DNA from: an uncultured Caulobacter sp.
GTDB lineage: Bacteria; Pseudomonadota; Alphaproteobacteria; Caulobacterales; Caulobacteraceae
Direction: 5' to 3'
Assembly (NCBI RefSeq): GCF_947036865.1
Contig: NZ_CAMQSF010000001.1
Location: forward strand, 248,001-312,000
Length of the DNA stretch: 64,000 bases
Part shown: positions 43,366 through 52,836 of the stretch, one piece after another
Position numbering within the stretch: position 1 is the stretch's first letter
Layout: each line of letters starts with the position of its first letter
Notes under the pieces: generated by a model
The model's database searches: none
What the model was told of the DNA's origin: nothing
Seen by the model: only the letters and a program-made list of their open reading frames with translations
Position numbers and translations under genes: made by a program

Positions 43366-44154
43366 GTGACATTCAGCTACAATCTGGTCTTGGCGCTCTT
43401 CCTGCTCGCCCCCGGATTTGCCTTTGTCGCTGGCGTGTACGCAACGGGTCGTAGCGCGATCCATGAAGCCTCTCCTCCGCCGCCGAACTCCATCATGGCG
43501 CTGGCCATGGTCACGGGTGGATCGCTTGTCGCGCACACCTTCGCGGCGGCCGTGTTCCTGCTGGGTCACGTCCTAAACAGCTGGACGCGCTGGTCCTGGC
43601 CCGCGCCCGATCCAAACCCGTACTATCAGGCCATGCACCTGGCGGGCGGCGATGGAACCGCGACCTCCGCCAGTTTCGCTTGGATCTTGCTGTTGCTGAC
43701 CCTGCTCTGCGTCGGGACCTTTCTGGCGACCAGAGGGGTCATGAGCAGCCCGATCGGCCGGAGCGAACGCGTCGGGAGCGCGCTTTACGGCTGGTTCTGG
43801 CAGATTGAAAAGACCCAAGGCGCCTATGCCTATGTTCTCACCCAGTTCGAGAACGACCACGGCACGGTCGGCTATCAAGGGCTCCTCGAATACGTGACCT
43901 TGGACGCCGAAAAGCAAATCTCCTCGCTCGTCCTGGCCCACGCGGAGCCCTTCAGTCTTGCGATTCTAGAGGATCGGAAGGTTCAGCGGACCGCGACTCC
44001 GCGCGCCGACAGGAAGCTGAGGGTTCTGCTCACCAAGTCCGAGATCAAGAACATCGTCTATGCGCCCTTGGTGTTCGAAGACGAGGCGGACCTTGAAGTC
44101 GAAATCGACGAGCATCCCGCCAGTGATCCTCTGTTAGGGGACGGCACGGATTAG
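43366..44154 (+). CDS. DUF6338-type membrane protein
   Basis: 262 residues from a GTG. Three hydrophobic segments in the first half (LVLALFLLAPGFAFVAGVYA; IMALAMVTGGSLVAHTFAAA; FAWILLLLTLLCVGTFLAT), then a soluble C-terminal domain with a WFWQIEKTQGAYAYVLTQF motif. The pattern matches proteins annotated DUF6338, often in accessory regions. Function unknown. Flanked by palindromic repeats on its 3' side. Confidence 0.7.
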   Translation: MTFSYNLVLALFLLAPGFAFVAGVYATGRSAIHEASPPPPNSIMALAMVTGGSLVAHTFAAAVFLLGHVLNSWTRWSWPAPDPNPYYQAMHLAGGDGTATSASFAWILLLLTLLCVGTFLATRGVMSSPIGRSERVGSALYGWFWQIEKTQGAYAYVLTQFENDHGTVGYQGLLEYVTLDAEKQISSLVLAHAEPFSLAILEDRKVQRTATPRADRKLRVLLTKSEIKNIVYAPLVFEDEADLEVEIDEHPASDPLLGDGTD

Positions 44155-44163
44155 GCTTCCGCC

Positions 44164-44214
44164 TAGAGCGTGATAGCCGAAAGTGTGAGCGGTTTCGGCG
44201 GCTATCACGCTCTA
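44164..44214. repeat. Long perfect inverted repeat of the TAGAGCGTGATAGCCG family
   Basis: TAGAGCGTGATAGCCG at 44164-44179 and its exact reverse complement at 44199-44214, 16 bp each. The inner GAAAGTGTGAGCGGTTTC resembles the alphaproteobacterial dispersed palindromes with an AGAGC(A/G)TGAT start and a GGTTTC(C/G)G core. Confidence 0.75.
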
Positions 44215-44227
44215 AATGTAAGAAATC

Positions 44228-44275
44228 GAGCCTGTTTATCTGTTTCGAATGATCCCGTTTGAGACAGACAGGCTC
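44228..44275. terminator. Second inverted repeat at the mcp 3' end
   Basis: GAGCCTGT at 44228-44235 and ACAGGCTC at 44268-44275 form an 8-bp stem with partial complementarity inside. It ends at the mcp stop codon and is probably the shared terminator of the convergent DUF6338 and mcp genes. Confidence 0.45.
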
Positions 44276-45789
44276 TAGAACTCCTCCCACGCCCCTGGCC
44301 GTGAGCTCGGCTGGGTCTTCAGCGCGTTGGCGCCCTGCACATAACGCTGGCGGAAGCTTTCGCGGGTCGGGGCGGCGGCCGGACGCGAGACGGGCGCGGC
44401 CGGCCGACGCTCGACCCGGGCCGGCATCTGGTGAACCACCGCGCCGATTTGGAAGCGGCCGACCAGGCGCTCCAGCTCGGCGGCCTCGTTCGACAGCGCG
44501 TGGCTCGCCGCCGCCGACTGCTGGACCATGGCGGCGTTCTGCTGAGTGACCTGATCCATCTGGCCCACGGCCTTGTTCACCTCGGCCAGGCCCACGGCCT
44601 GTTCCTTGGCGGAAGCGGCGATCTCGCCGACCAGATCGTTGATTTCGGCGACCTGGGTCAGGATCTGATCCAGGGTCTCGCCCGTCTCGCCGACCAGCTT
44701 GACGCCCTTGCCCACCTGCTCGCTCGAGGCGCTGATCAGCCCCTTGATCTCGCGCGCGGCGTCGGCCGAGCGTTGGGCCAGGGCGCGGACTTCCTGGGCG
44801 ACGACGGCGAACCCGCGTCCCGCGTCGCCGGCGCGCGCGGCCTCGACCCCGGCGTTCAGGGCCAGAAGGTTGGTCTGGAAGGCGATCTCGTCGATCACGC
44901 CGATGATCTGGGTGATCGAGCGGGAGGATTTCTCGATGCCGCTCATGGCGCCGACGGCCTCCTTGACCACCACCCCGCTGCGCTCGGCGGCGGCCTTGGC
45001 GTTCAGCGTCACCTGGCGCGCGCGCTCGGCGCCCTCGGCGCTGCGTCTCACCGTCGCGGTGATCTGGTCGAGCGCCGCGGCGGTCTGCTCCAGACCCGCG
45101 GCCTGGCGTTCGGTCCGTTGCGACAGGTCGTCGGCGGCGGCGCTGATCTCGGCGCAGCCGCCGCGGATGTTGCGCGCGGCGTCGAGAATGCCGGCCATCG
45201 TGCTCTGCAGGCGCTCGACGGCGGCGTTGAAGTCTCGCGGCGTCTGGACGTCGTCGCCCTGGAAGGCGTCCTCGCGCATGCGCCAGATCAGGTCGCCCTC
45301 GGCCAGGCGTTCCAGCCCCTCGCCGACGACATCGGCGGCGCGCGCCTGGGCGTTGGCGAGGGCCGCGGCCTCCTCGGCCTGGCGACGGTGTTCGGCCTCG
45401 GCGGCCGCCCATTGCGCCTCGCGCTGGGCCTTCCGGCGCTCGCCGTCGACCAGGGTCGCGCGGACGCCGTCGAGCGCCCGGGCGACCGCGCCGATCTCGT
45501 CGTCGCGCTCGGTCCCGTGGACGACCTGGTCGTACTGGCCGGCGCTCAAGGCCTCGGCCGACCGAGACAGCCCCCCGAGAGGCTTCTTGACCACCACCTT
45601 GGCGGCCAGGGCCAAGGCGATCAGCACCACCAGGGTGAAGACGCCCCCGGCCCCCAGCAGGCCGAGCGCCAAGGCGGAGCCGGCCCCCGCCCGCATCGCG
45701 ACGCCCCCAGCGGCGGCGATCAGCAGAACGCCCATCGTCAAGCCGGTGGCGAGAGTCAGCTTCCGCGCGATGGACGATCGACGGGACAT
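44275..45789 (-). CDS. Methyl-accepting chemotaxis protein without periplasmic domain
   Basis: 504 residues. Two membrane segments about 11-33 and 38-64 are separated by only a few residues, so there is no periplasmic sensor. HAMP-like regions follow (about 65-190), then the signalling domain with the hairpin IDEIAFQTNLLALNAGVEAA. The C-terminus ends in GAWEEF, resembling the CheR/CheB-docking pentapeptide NWETF. It probably senses membrane or cytoplasmic signals. Other che genes are not in the window. Confidence 0.93.
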   Translation of the reverse strand: MSRRSSIARKLTLATGLTMGVLLIAAAGGVAMRAGAGSALALGLLGAGGVFTLVVLIALALAAKVVVKKPLGGLSRSAEALSAGQYDQVVHGTERDDEIGAVARALDGVRATLVDGERRKAQREAQWAAAEAEHRRQAEEAAALANAQARAADVVGEGLERLAEGDLIWRMREDAFQGDDVQTPRDFNAAVERLQSTMAGILDAARNIRGGCAEISAAADDLSQRTERQAAGLEQTAAALDQITATVRRSAEGAERARQVTLNAKAAAERSGVVVKEAVGAMSGIEKSSRSITQIIGVIDEIAFQTNLLALNAGVEAARAGDAGRGFAVVAQEVRALAQRSADAAREIKGLISASSEQVGKGVKLVGETGETLDQILTQVAEINDLVGEIAASAKEQAVGLAEVNKAVGQMDQVTQQNAAMVQQSAAASHALSNEAAELERLVGRFQIGAVVHQMPARVERRPAAPVSRPAAAPTRESFRQRYVQGANALKTQPSSRPGAWEEF

Positions 45790-45869
45790 GAAACGGGGTC
45801 TCCGGCCTGAAAGACGGCTGTCGACCTTGTCTTTGCGGGCCGATTCCTGAATCGCCCGTTAACCACGTT

Positions 45870-48188
45870 TCAGGGGCGTCCGAAGCGGACCTTCACCGGC
45901 GCGTAGCTGTCCCAGACCTGGCCGTCGCTGACCGAGCGCAGCAGCTTGACGTATTCGGCATGGCTCCAGGCCAGCGGCGTGGCCGAGTCGGTCCCCTCGC
46001 CGCGCGTGTAGCCATGGGCGCTGTCGGCGCCGACGCCGTCCCAGACCTGCTCGGGGATCAACAGGCCTTCGTTGGCGAACAGCTCCATGGCCTTGACGTA
46101 GGTGTCACGGATCTTCTTGACGGCGGCGGCGTCCGGTTTGCCCGAGAGGCCCGCGAGGGCCAGCTCGTAGTGGCCGCGCTCGCCGGTGAAGATCGGCCAC
46201 ACCCGGCCGCGCTGGCCGGGGCGCATCCGGCCGTCGGCGCCATAGTTGGCGCCGGTCTTGGTGTCCTCGCCGTAGCCGTCGACGCCGTAGCGCCGCCAGC
46301 CGGGGAAGGTCCCGCTCACGCCCGGGAAGGTGAACCCGTAGCGAACGCGGTAAAGGTCCTCCATCGACTCGTCGTCCAGCTTCGGCAGGCTGGCGACGAT
46401 GGCCGGATCGTCGGCGCGGCGCACGCCGTAGCGGACGAGCTCCAGGAACCCCGCGTCCAGCATCTGGTCCTCGGCGACGGCCGGCTGGCCGTTGCGTTCC
46501 TCGACCTTGCTCTTGTTGTTCGGGTCCTGATCGCTGTTGAGCCGCAGATAATAGTGACCGTCGCCGAACGCGCCCTTGGTCGTGACCATCCGCGCCTCCA
46601 CCTTGGACGAATAGTCGTCGGCGGTCTGCCGATAGAGCGCGGCCGAGGCCTTGTCGCCCGCCGCCTCGGCGATGTCGCCCGCCACGACCAGCCCCGCGAT
46701 CACCGCGGCCGTCGTTGACGGCGAATACCCGCCCTGCTCTTCCCAGCGCTCCTGCTGGGTGAAGGGCGGGGTGATCGTGGCGTGGTTCCAGTCCAGATCG
46801 ACCTTGCCCCCCTTCACAAGAAAGTCGGCGGCCGGCTTCAGCATCCGGGCGTAATAGGTCTTCAGCTCGGCCTCGGGCAGCCAGCCCAGCTTCCAGAGCT
46901 TCCAGCCCAGCATGATCGGCATGGCGGTCTGATCGAGCTGGACGCCGACCCATTCGGGCGTCCCGTCGACATGCGACTTCTGCAGGAACCAGCCGCCGAC
47001 GCCCTTGTTGCCCGGCGTCTTCGCCCCGACCTGCACCGTCGGCAGATAGCGGAACGCCGCCAGCGGCGTGGCCTTGTCGCCGAGCGCGGCCAGGGCCATC
47101 GCGCATTGATAGAAGTCGCGCGGCCAGACGGCCTTGTAGCCGGTCGAGGCCTTGGTCGCGTCGACCGTGTCGCCCCAGGGGTTCGACAGCGAGGCGATCA
47201 GGGCGCCGGCGTGGGTGCGGTCCTCCTGGACCTTCAGCATCAGGGCGCTGGCCTGGACCAGCTTGCCGCCATCCTCCGAGGCCGCGCGCAGGCGGGGCAG
47301 TTCGGTCAGCGAGGCCAGATAGTCCTCCCAGCCGACCCGCGCGCCCTCGCCGTTGAAGCGGGCGAGCACCTCGCGATAGCCGGTCTTGAGCGTCGCGGCG
47401 GCGGCGGCGTCGGCGGCTTTGGCGTTGGGACCGAAACCGATCGCGAAATCGACGGTCGTCTCCTTGGCCACCGAAGGCAGCCGGCCGGTCAGGACGATCG
47501 CCCCCTTGGCCGAGGTCGTGGTCGCTTCGACGCCCTGAACCGCGTCGTTGTCCTTCAGCACGCTGGCCGAGGCCTTGACGAACGGTAGGGTCCCCTTCAG
47601 GCTCAGAAACGCCTTGCCCTCGTAAGCCGTCAGCGCCGCCCTAGAGGCCGCGCCGGCATCGCCGCCGCCGGTGTTGGCCATGTGCGGCTCCAGCACCAGG
47701 ATTGGGGTGACCGGCCCCTTCAGCGCCTTGACCGTCACGCGCACGAACAGGCTGTCGCGGTCCGGGTCGGTGAAGATCCGCTTCTCGATCACGAACCGGC
47801 CCTGCTTGTCGGTGGTCGTGACCTTGTAGGCCGGCGACAGCGGCCGGCCGGCGGCGTCGACGTGCAGATATTCGATCTTGGAGGTCGTGTCGGTCCCCTC
47901 GACCGCCAGCCCGGAGGCGGTCTGGACCGCCACGCGCATCTGCTTGATCTGGGCCTCGTGGATCAGGCCGTACATGGTCTCGGTCAGCACGCCGTCGGCG
48001 ATCGAGAACCAGACCTTGGACACCGCCCCGGTCTTGCCGCCGGGCTTGTACGCGCCGTCGACATAGGCCTCGTAGGACGCGCCGACGCCGGTCTTAGCCG
48101 CGTAGGCCCAGGTGGTCGGCGCGGCGTGCGCGCAGGTCGCGGCGAAGATGGCGGCCGAGGCCAGGGCGATCGGTTTCAGGCTGCGCAT
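45870..48188 (-). CDS. Periplasmic glucoamylase, GH15 with glucodextranase N-domain
   Basis: 772 residues with a Sec signal peptide (ending ATCAHA). N-terminal beta-sandwich (about 25-290: LHVDAAGRPLSPAYKV, LVLEPHMANTG), then the (alpha/alpha)6 GH15 domain with STGYKAVWPRDFYQCAMAL and the catalytic-Glu region QQERWEEQGGYSPSTTAA. Releases glucose from maltodextrins in the periplasm. Its gene is 13 bp after malY on the same strand. An equivalent gene sits next to malY in C. crescentus. Confidence 0.9.
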   Translation of the reverse strand: MRSLKPIALASAAIFAATCAHAAPTTWAYAAKTGVGASYEAYVDGAYKPGGKTGAVSKVWFSIADGVLTETMYGLIHEAQIKQMRVAVQTASGLAVEGTDTTSKIEYLHVDAAGRPLSPAYKVTTTDKQGRFVIEKRIFTDPDRDSLFVRVTVKALKGPVTPILVLEPHMANTGGGDAGAASRAALTAYEGKAFLSLKGTLPFVKASASVLKDNDAVQGVEATTTSAKGAIVLTGRLPSVAKETTVDFAIGFGPNAKAADAAAAATLKTGYREVLARFNGEGARVGWEDYLASLTELPRLRAASEDGGKLVQASALMLKVQEDRTHAGALIASLSNPWGDTVDATKASTGYKAVWPRDFYQCAMALAALGDKATPLAAFRYLPTVQVGAKTPGNKGVGGWFLQKSHVDGTPEWVGVQLDQTAMPIMLGWKLWKLGWLPEAELKTYYARMLKPAADFLVKGGKVDLDWNHATITPPFTQQERWEEQGGYSPSTTAAVIAGLVVAGDIAEAAGDKASAALYRQTADDYSSKVEARMVTTKGAFGDGHYYLRLNSDQDPNNKSKVEERNGQPAVAEDQMLDAGFLELVRYGVRRADDPAIVASLPKLDDESMEDLYRVRYGFTFPGVSGTFPGWRRYGVDGYGEDTKTGANYGADGRMRPGQRGRVWPIFTGERGHYELALAGLSGKPDAAAVKKIRDTYVKAMELFANEGLLIPEQVWDGVGADSAHGYTRGEGTDSATPLAWSHAEYVKLLRSVSDGQVWDSYAPVKVRFGRP

Positions 48189-48201
48189 GGCGAGACCCTC
48201 G

Positions 48202-49716
48202 TCAAGCTTGAAGGGAGGATGGCGCGCGATCGTCGACCGCGAAGGTCGCCGCCGCGGCGATGGCGAACGCGGCCGCGCCCAGGACCAGCGCGAAGATCGC
48301 CTGACCGCCGAAGAAGGTCTTCAGCAGCAGGCCCAGCACGGTCGCGGCCAGCAGCTGCGGCACGACGATGAAGATGTTGAAGACGCCCATATAGACGCCC
48401 ATCTTCCGCGCCGGCAGCGCGCCGGCCAGGATCGAGTAAGGCGTGGAGAGGATCGAGCTCCAGGCGAAGCCGACGCCGATCATGCCGATCCAGAGCAGCC
48501 CCGGCTGGCGGATCAGCAGGAAGGACAAGAGGCCCAGCGCGCCGAGGCCCAGGCACGCGGCGTGGCTGAGTTTCCGGCTGCTGGCGCGCGCCATCAGCGG
48601 GATCACCAGCGCCGCCAGGGCCGCCACCCCGTTGTAGACGGCGAACAGCACCCCGACCCAGTCGGCGCCCTCGTTATAGGCCTTAGAGCTGGCGCTGGCG
48701 GCATGGAAGTGGACGGCCGCCACCGCGGGCGTCGTGTAGATCCACATGGCGAACAGGCCGAACCACGAAAAGAACTGCACCACCGCCAGCTGGCGCATGG
48801 TGCGCGGCATGCGGAACACGTCGGCGAGCACCTCGGAGAAACCGTTGTCGGTGCGGCCGATCCGCTTGTTGCGCGCCCCGACCACGCCCGCGACGCCGAA
48901 GCCAAGCAGCATGGCGGCCAGCACATAGAGCTCTTTCTCCAGCCTGGCCGCCCAGACCAGGCCCGCGAGCGCCAAGCCGATGAGCACGCCGGCCACGGCG
49001 AGCGCGATATAGGCGTTCACCGAGGGCTCGGGCTCCTCGCGCGGACCGAACCCCAGCGCGACGTGCTCCGCGGCTTCGAAGGCGGAGAGTTGTTCGGGGC
49101 TGTATTCCTTGGTCGTGAACACCGTCCACAGCACCGAGATCAGCAGCATCGCGCCGCCGGCGTAGAAGGCGATCTTCACCGAGTCGGGGATCTGGCCGGC
49201 CGGCGCGGTGTTGGCCACGTGAAGCCAGTTGGTCAGCATCCACGGCAAGGCCGAGGCCAGCACGGCGCCCAGGCCGATGAAGAAGCTCTGCATCGCGTAA
49301 CCGGTCGCCCGCTGCTCGTCCGGCAGGTTGTCGCCGACGAAGGCTCGGAACGGCTCCATGGTGATGTTGATCGAGGCGTCCATCAGCCACAGCGCGCCGG
49401 CCGCGACCCAAAGGGCGGGCGCGTGGGGCATGATGAAGAGGCCCAGCGTGGTCAGCACCGCGCCCCAGAAGAAGTAAGGCCGCCGGCGACCGAAACGCCC
49501 CCAGGTCCGGTCGGAGAGGTGGCCGATGATCGGCTGCACCAGCAGCCCGGTCGCGGGCGCGGCGATCCACAGGATCGCCAGGTGGTTCACATCGACGCCC
49601 AGCGTCTGGAAGATCCGGCTGACATTGGCGTTCTGCAGGCCGAAGCCGATCTGGATTCCGAAGAAGCCAAAGCACATGTTCCAGATCTGCAGGAACGTCA
49701 GCCTCTGCCTGGCCAT
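48202..49716 (-). CDS. malY: MFS sugar transporter (MalY type)
   Basis: 504 residues with 12 membrane segments, SLC45/GPH-like family: FGLQNANVSRIFQTLGVDVN, the QPIIGHLSDRTWGRFGRRRP loop with the MFS-A motif, and MDASINITMEPFRAFVGDNLPD. Imports maltose/glucose released in the periplasm. The ATG follows GGAGG; longer starts are possible but lack the RBS. It diverges from malI. The name follows the C. crescentus locus. Confidence 0.88.
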   Translation of the reverse strand: MARQRLTFLQIWNMCFGFFGIQIGFGLQNANVSRIFQTLGVDVNHLAILWIAAPATGLLVQPIIGHLSDRTWGRFGRRRPYFFWGAVLTTLGLFIMPHAPALWVAAGALWLMDASINITMEPFRAFVGDNLPDEQRATGYAMQSFFIGLGAVLASALPWMLTNWLHVANTAPAGQIPDSVKIAFYAGGAMLLISVLWTVFTTKEYSPEQLSAFEAAEHVALGFGPREEPEPSVNAYIALAVAGVLIGLALAGLVWAARLEKELYVLAAMLLGFGVAGVVGARNKRIGRTDNGFSEVLADVFRMPRTMRQLAVVQFFSWFGLFAMWIYTTPAVAAVHFHAASASSKAYNEGADWVGVLFAVYNGVAALAALVIPLMARASSRKLSHAACLGLGALGLLSFLLIRQPGLLWIGMIGVGFAWSSILSTPYSILAGALPARKMGVYMGVFNIFIVVPQLLAATVLGLLLKTFFGGQAIFALVLGAAAFAIAAAATFAVDDRAPSSLQA

Positions 49717-50024
49717 GGATCCTCCGCCCGCTCCGACCGCTGGTTGCCCCAGCTGGTTCGCAAATTTTTTCATAGTTGTCGCGAGGCCTATTTGCCCATG
49801 CGCCGCTGCGAGATGCAACGCAAATCGCTTTGATTGTGGACGATTTGGTAAGAGGGTTTGCTTTCTTCGCGCAACCTCCCAACAGGATCAGCCCTAGCAG
49901 GCTGCGCTATGTTTGCAGTGATTTTCACTCAGATTTTCACCCGGCCCCGTTGCAAAGCCGACCGAACGACGCTTTATGGATCGCTGAAAAATTTGCAGAA
50001 ATCTTTGCAGCGGGAACGGACTGG
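49717..50024. promoter_or_regulatory. malY-malI divergent control region with TTTGCA elements
   Basis: This 308-bp gap contains no gene. TTTGC-type elements occur on the minus strand at 49759-49765 (CGCAAAT), on both strands around 49811-49826, and on the plus strand at 49911-49917 and, as a pair, at 49992-49997 and 50004-50009 just before malI. They match similar elements before the amylase and malA, making them candidate MalI operators. Confidence 0.5.
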
Positions 50025-51035
50025 GTGAGCAAGGGCGCGACGCGACTGGAGGATCTGGCCAAGCTGGCCGGGGTCTCGATTTCTACCGCCTCGCGCGCGC
50101 TCAACGACAGCCCCGCCGTCAACAAGCGCACCAAGCAGCTGATCTGGAAGCTGGCGCGCGAGATGGACTATCCGTTCCGTCGCTACATGCCCGCCGGCCC
50201 GATCGGGGCCGAGGCGACGATCGCCATCGTCACCCCCCGCCCCCAGGGCCGCAACGGCGGCATGTCCGACCCGTTCTTCCTGGAGCTGCTGGCCGGCGTC
50301 GGCGAGGCGGCGCGCGAGCGCGACTGCGACGTGATCCTCAGCCACATCGCCCCGACCAATTTCGAGGATCTGTCGGCGGCCATGACCACCAGCCGCGCCG
50401 AGGGCGTCATCTTCCTGGGACAAAGCTCGCTGCACGCGGCCTTCAACCGGCTGGCCGAGACCGAGAACCGCTTCGTGGTCTGGGGCGCGCAACTGCCGGA
50501 CCAGAACTACTGCTCGGTCGGCTCCGACAACGTCATGGGCGGCCGCCGCGCCACGCTGCACCTGCAGCGGCTGGGGCGCCGGCGCATCGTCTTCCTCGGC
50601 GACACCGAGGCGCCGGAGGCCATGCAACGCCACCGGGGCTATCTGGACGCCCTCGAGCACGCCAAGCTCGGCGTCGATCCGGAGCTGATCGTCCCCGCCC
50701 ACTTCGAGGTCGAGTCGGCCGAGTCCGCGCTCGACTCGCTGATTCACCACGGCGTGAAGTTCGACGGCGTCGTGGCGGCCTCCGACCTGATCGCCTTGGG
50801 CGCCATCCGGGCGCTCAAGCACGCCGGACTGTCGGTGCCGGGCGATGTGTCGGTGATGGGCTTCGACAACGTGCCGTTCAGCCGCTACGCCAGCCCGGCC
50901 CTCTCGACGATCGCGCAGGACACGGCCAAGGCCGGCCGGCTGATGGTCTCCAAGCTGCTCGACAGCGGCGAACGCGCCAGCCGCTCGGAGCGCGTGCCGA
51001 CGGATTTGATCATCCGGGAGAGCTGCGGGGGGTGA
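50025..51035 (+). CDS. malI: LacI-family repressor MalI
   Basis: 336 residues from a GTG. N-terminal LacI helix-turn-helix RLEDLAKLAGVSISTASRAL (8-27) with the hinge-helix region, then a periplasmic-binding-protein-like core with IAIVTPRP, EGVIFLGQSS, VGSDNVMGGRRATLHL and GDVSVMGFDNVPFSRYASP. Represses maltodextrin genes until a sugar is bound. Divergent to malY, convergent to the alpha-glucosidase gene. Name by context with the C. crescentus locus. Confidence 0.88.
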   Translation: MSKGATRLEDLAKLAGVSISTASRALNDSPAVNKRTKQLIWKLAREMDYPFRRYMPAGPIGAEATIAIVTPRPQGRNGGMSDPFFLELLAGVGEAARERDCDVILSHIAPTNFEDLSAAMTTSRAEGVIFLGQSSLHAAFNRLAETENRFVVWGAQLPDQNYCSVGSDNVMGGRRATLHLQRLGRRRIVFLGDTEAPEAMQRHRGYLDALEHAKLGVDPELIVPAHFEVESAESALDSLIHHGVKFDGVVAASDLIALGAIRALKHAGLSVPGDVSVMGFDNVPFSRYASPALSTIAQDTAKAGRLMVSKLLDSGERASRSERVPTDLIIRESCGG

Positions 51036-51060
51036 TGTCACCGTAAACCCAAGCCGCCTT

Positions 51061-51079
51061 CCTCGCCCTTGTGGCGAGG
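51061..51079. terminator. Hairpin between malI and the alpha-glucosidase gene
   Basis: CCTCGCC-cttgt-GGCGAGG, a 7-bp stem between convergent genes; no T-run. The rest of the 179-bp gap shows nothing. Confidence 0.4.
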
Positions 51080-51214
51080 CCCCATGGCGGCGCGAACTTC
51101 GGCGCTTCGGGCGACCGCCAAGAACGGCTCCGCTCAGGCCATCGCAGCATGGATTGAACAATGGATCCTGGGCACAAGGCCCAGGACGGCAGCGCAATGG
51201 AAAGCGCTTCGGGA

Positions 51215-52795
51215 TTATTCCCGCCGCGCCACCAGCCCCGCGCATACCGGCATCTCCCCCGGCGCGCCCAGGTTCACCCCGTCGACCCTCACCCAGCCCT
51301 CCGGCAGCGACCACGCCGCCGGCTCAAAGCCCAGGTTGAACGCCAGCAGCACCGCGTCGGCGCCCTCCCCGCGCTGGAAGATCAGCAGCGGGCTGTTGGT
51401 GTCGACGAAGCTGATCGCGCCGGTGCGCAGCGCCGGATAGGCCTTGCGCAGGGCGATCAGGCGGCGGGCCACGTGCAGGGTCGAGGCCGGGTCCGCCTCC
51501 TGGGCGTCGACGGCCAGCGGAAGATGCTCGGGATCGACCGGCAGCCACGGCTCGACGACCGAGAAGCCCGCGTTCGGCGCGTGGGCGATCCATGGCATCG
51601 GCGTGCGGGCGCCGTCTCGCCCCAGGGTCTGAGGCCAGTTGGCGATGGCCTCGGGGTCCTGAAGGCGCTCGAACGGGACGTCGGCCTGCGGCAGGCCCAG
51701 CTCCTCGCCCTGGTAGACGAAGACATTGCCGCGCAGCCCCATCAGCAGCAGCAGGCACATCTCGGCGAAGGCCTTGCGGTCGCGGCCTTCGGCCCAGCGC
51801 GAGACGGCGCGCGGGGCGTCGTGGTTCGAGAAAGTCCAGGACGGCCAGCCCTCGCCATCCTCGCCGGGCCAGCGGGCGGCGCTGTCCAGCACCATGTCCG
51901 CCGCCAGCCGGTCGGCATAGAGATAGACGAAGCCATAGGCGCTGTTCAGCCGTTCCTCGCCAGCCGTGAACAGCTTCATCTCGCGCTCGGCATGATCGCC
52001 GCCGACCTCGGCCACCGAGAACCGGCCGCCGCTGGCGTCGGTCAGCGCGCGGATCCGGCCGAGGAACTTCGGGATGTCGGCGTGGCTCTGGTTGAAGATC
52101 TTGTCCTGGAAGTCGAAGGGCCGCGTGCGCTTACCGCCCGGCGGCAGCGGCGGATTGTCGGTGAAGGCCGGGTCGTGCATCGAGAAGTTGATGGCGTCGA
52201 AGCGGAAGCCGTCGACGCCCTTGTCGATCCAGAACTGGGTGACCGCCAGCAGCGCGTCTTGAACCGCGGGATTGTGCAGGTTCAGCTGCGGCTGGCTGCT
52301 GAGGAAGTTGTGCATGTAGTACTGGCCGCGCCGGGCGTCCCAGGTCCAGGCGGGACCGCCGAACACCGACTGCCAGTTGCTGGGCGGGCTGCCGTCGGGC
52401 TTGGCGTCGGCCCAGACGAACCAGTCGGCCTTGGCGTTGTCACGGCTGGCCCGGCTCTCGGCGAACCAGGGATGCTCCTCGGAGGTGTGGGAGAACACCA
52501 GGTCGATGATGATCTTCAGGCCCAGCGCATGCGCCTTGGCGATCAGGGCGTCGAAGTCGGCCAGGGTCCCGAAGATGGGATCGACGTCGCGATAGTCCGA
52601 GACGTCGTAGCCGAAGTCCTTCATCGGCGAGCGGAAGAACGGCGACAGCCACACGCCGTCGACGCCCAGCGAGGCGATATGCTCGAGATGGGCGGTGATG
52701 CCCGGCAGGTCGCCGACGCCGTCGCCATTGGAGTCGGCGAAGCTGCGCGGATAGACCTGATAGATCACCGCGCCGCGCCACCATTCGGCGTTCAT
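51215..52795 (-). CDS. Alpha-glucosidase, GH13
   Basis: 526 residues, cytoplasmic (no signal peptide), starting MNAEWWRGAVIYQVYPRSFA. GH13_23-like motifs: DLVFSHTSEEHPWF (region I), GVDGFRFDAINF (nucleophile Asp), FSVAEVGGDH (acid Glu) and TFSNHDAPR. Hydrolyses maltose/maltodextrin after import. It lies 41 bp after the amylase gene on the same strand. Confidence 0.93.
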   Translation of the reverse strand: MNAEWWRGAVIYQVYPRSFADSNGDGVGDLPGITAHLEHIASLGVDGVWLSPFFRSPMKDFGYDVSDYRDVDPIFGTLADFDALIAKAHALGLKIIIDLVFSHTSEEHPWFAESRASRDNAKADWFVWADAKPDGSPPSNWQSVFGGPAWTWDARRGQYYMHNFLSSQPQLNLHNPAVQDALLAVTQFWIDKGVDGFRFDAINFSMHDPAFTDNPPLPPGGKRTRPFDFQDKIFNQSHADIPKFLGRIRALTDASGGRFSVAEVGGDHAEREMKLFTAGEERLNSAYGFVYLYADRLAADMVLDSAARWPGEDGEGWPSWTFSNHDAPRAVSRWAEGRDRKAFAEMCLLLLMGLRGNVFVYQGEELGLPQADVPFERLQDPEAIANWPQTLGRDGARTPMPWIAHAPNAGFSVVEPWLPVDPEHLPLAVDAQEADPASTLHVARRLIALRKAYPALRTGAISFVDTNSPLLIFQRGEGADAVLLAFNLGFEPAAWSLPEGWVRVDGVNLGAPGEMPVCAGLVARRE

Positions 52796-52836
52796 CGCGG
52801 TCTCCGCGTCGGGTCGAACCAGAACCTGCAGTGTCA

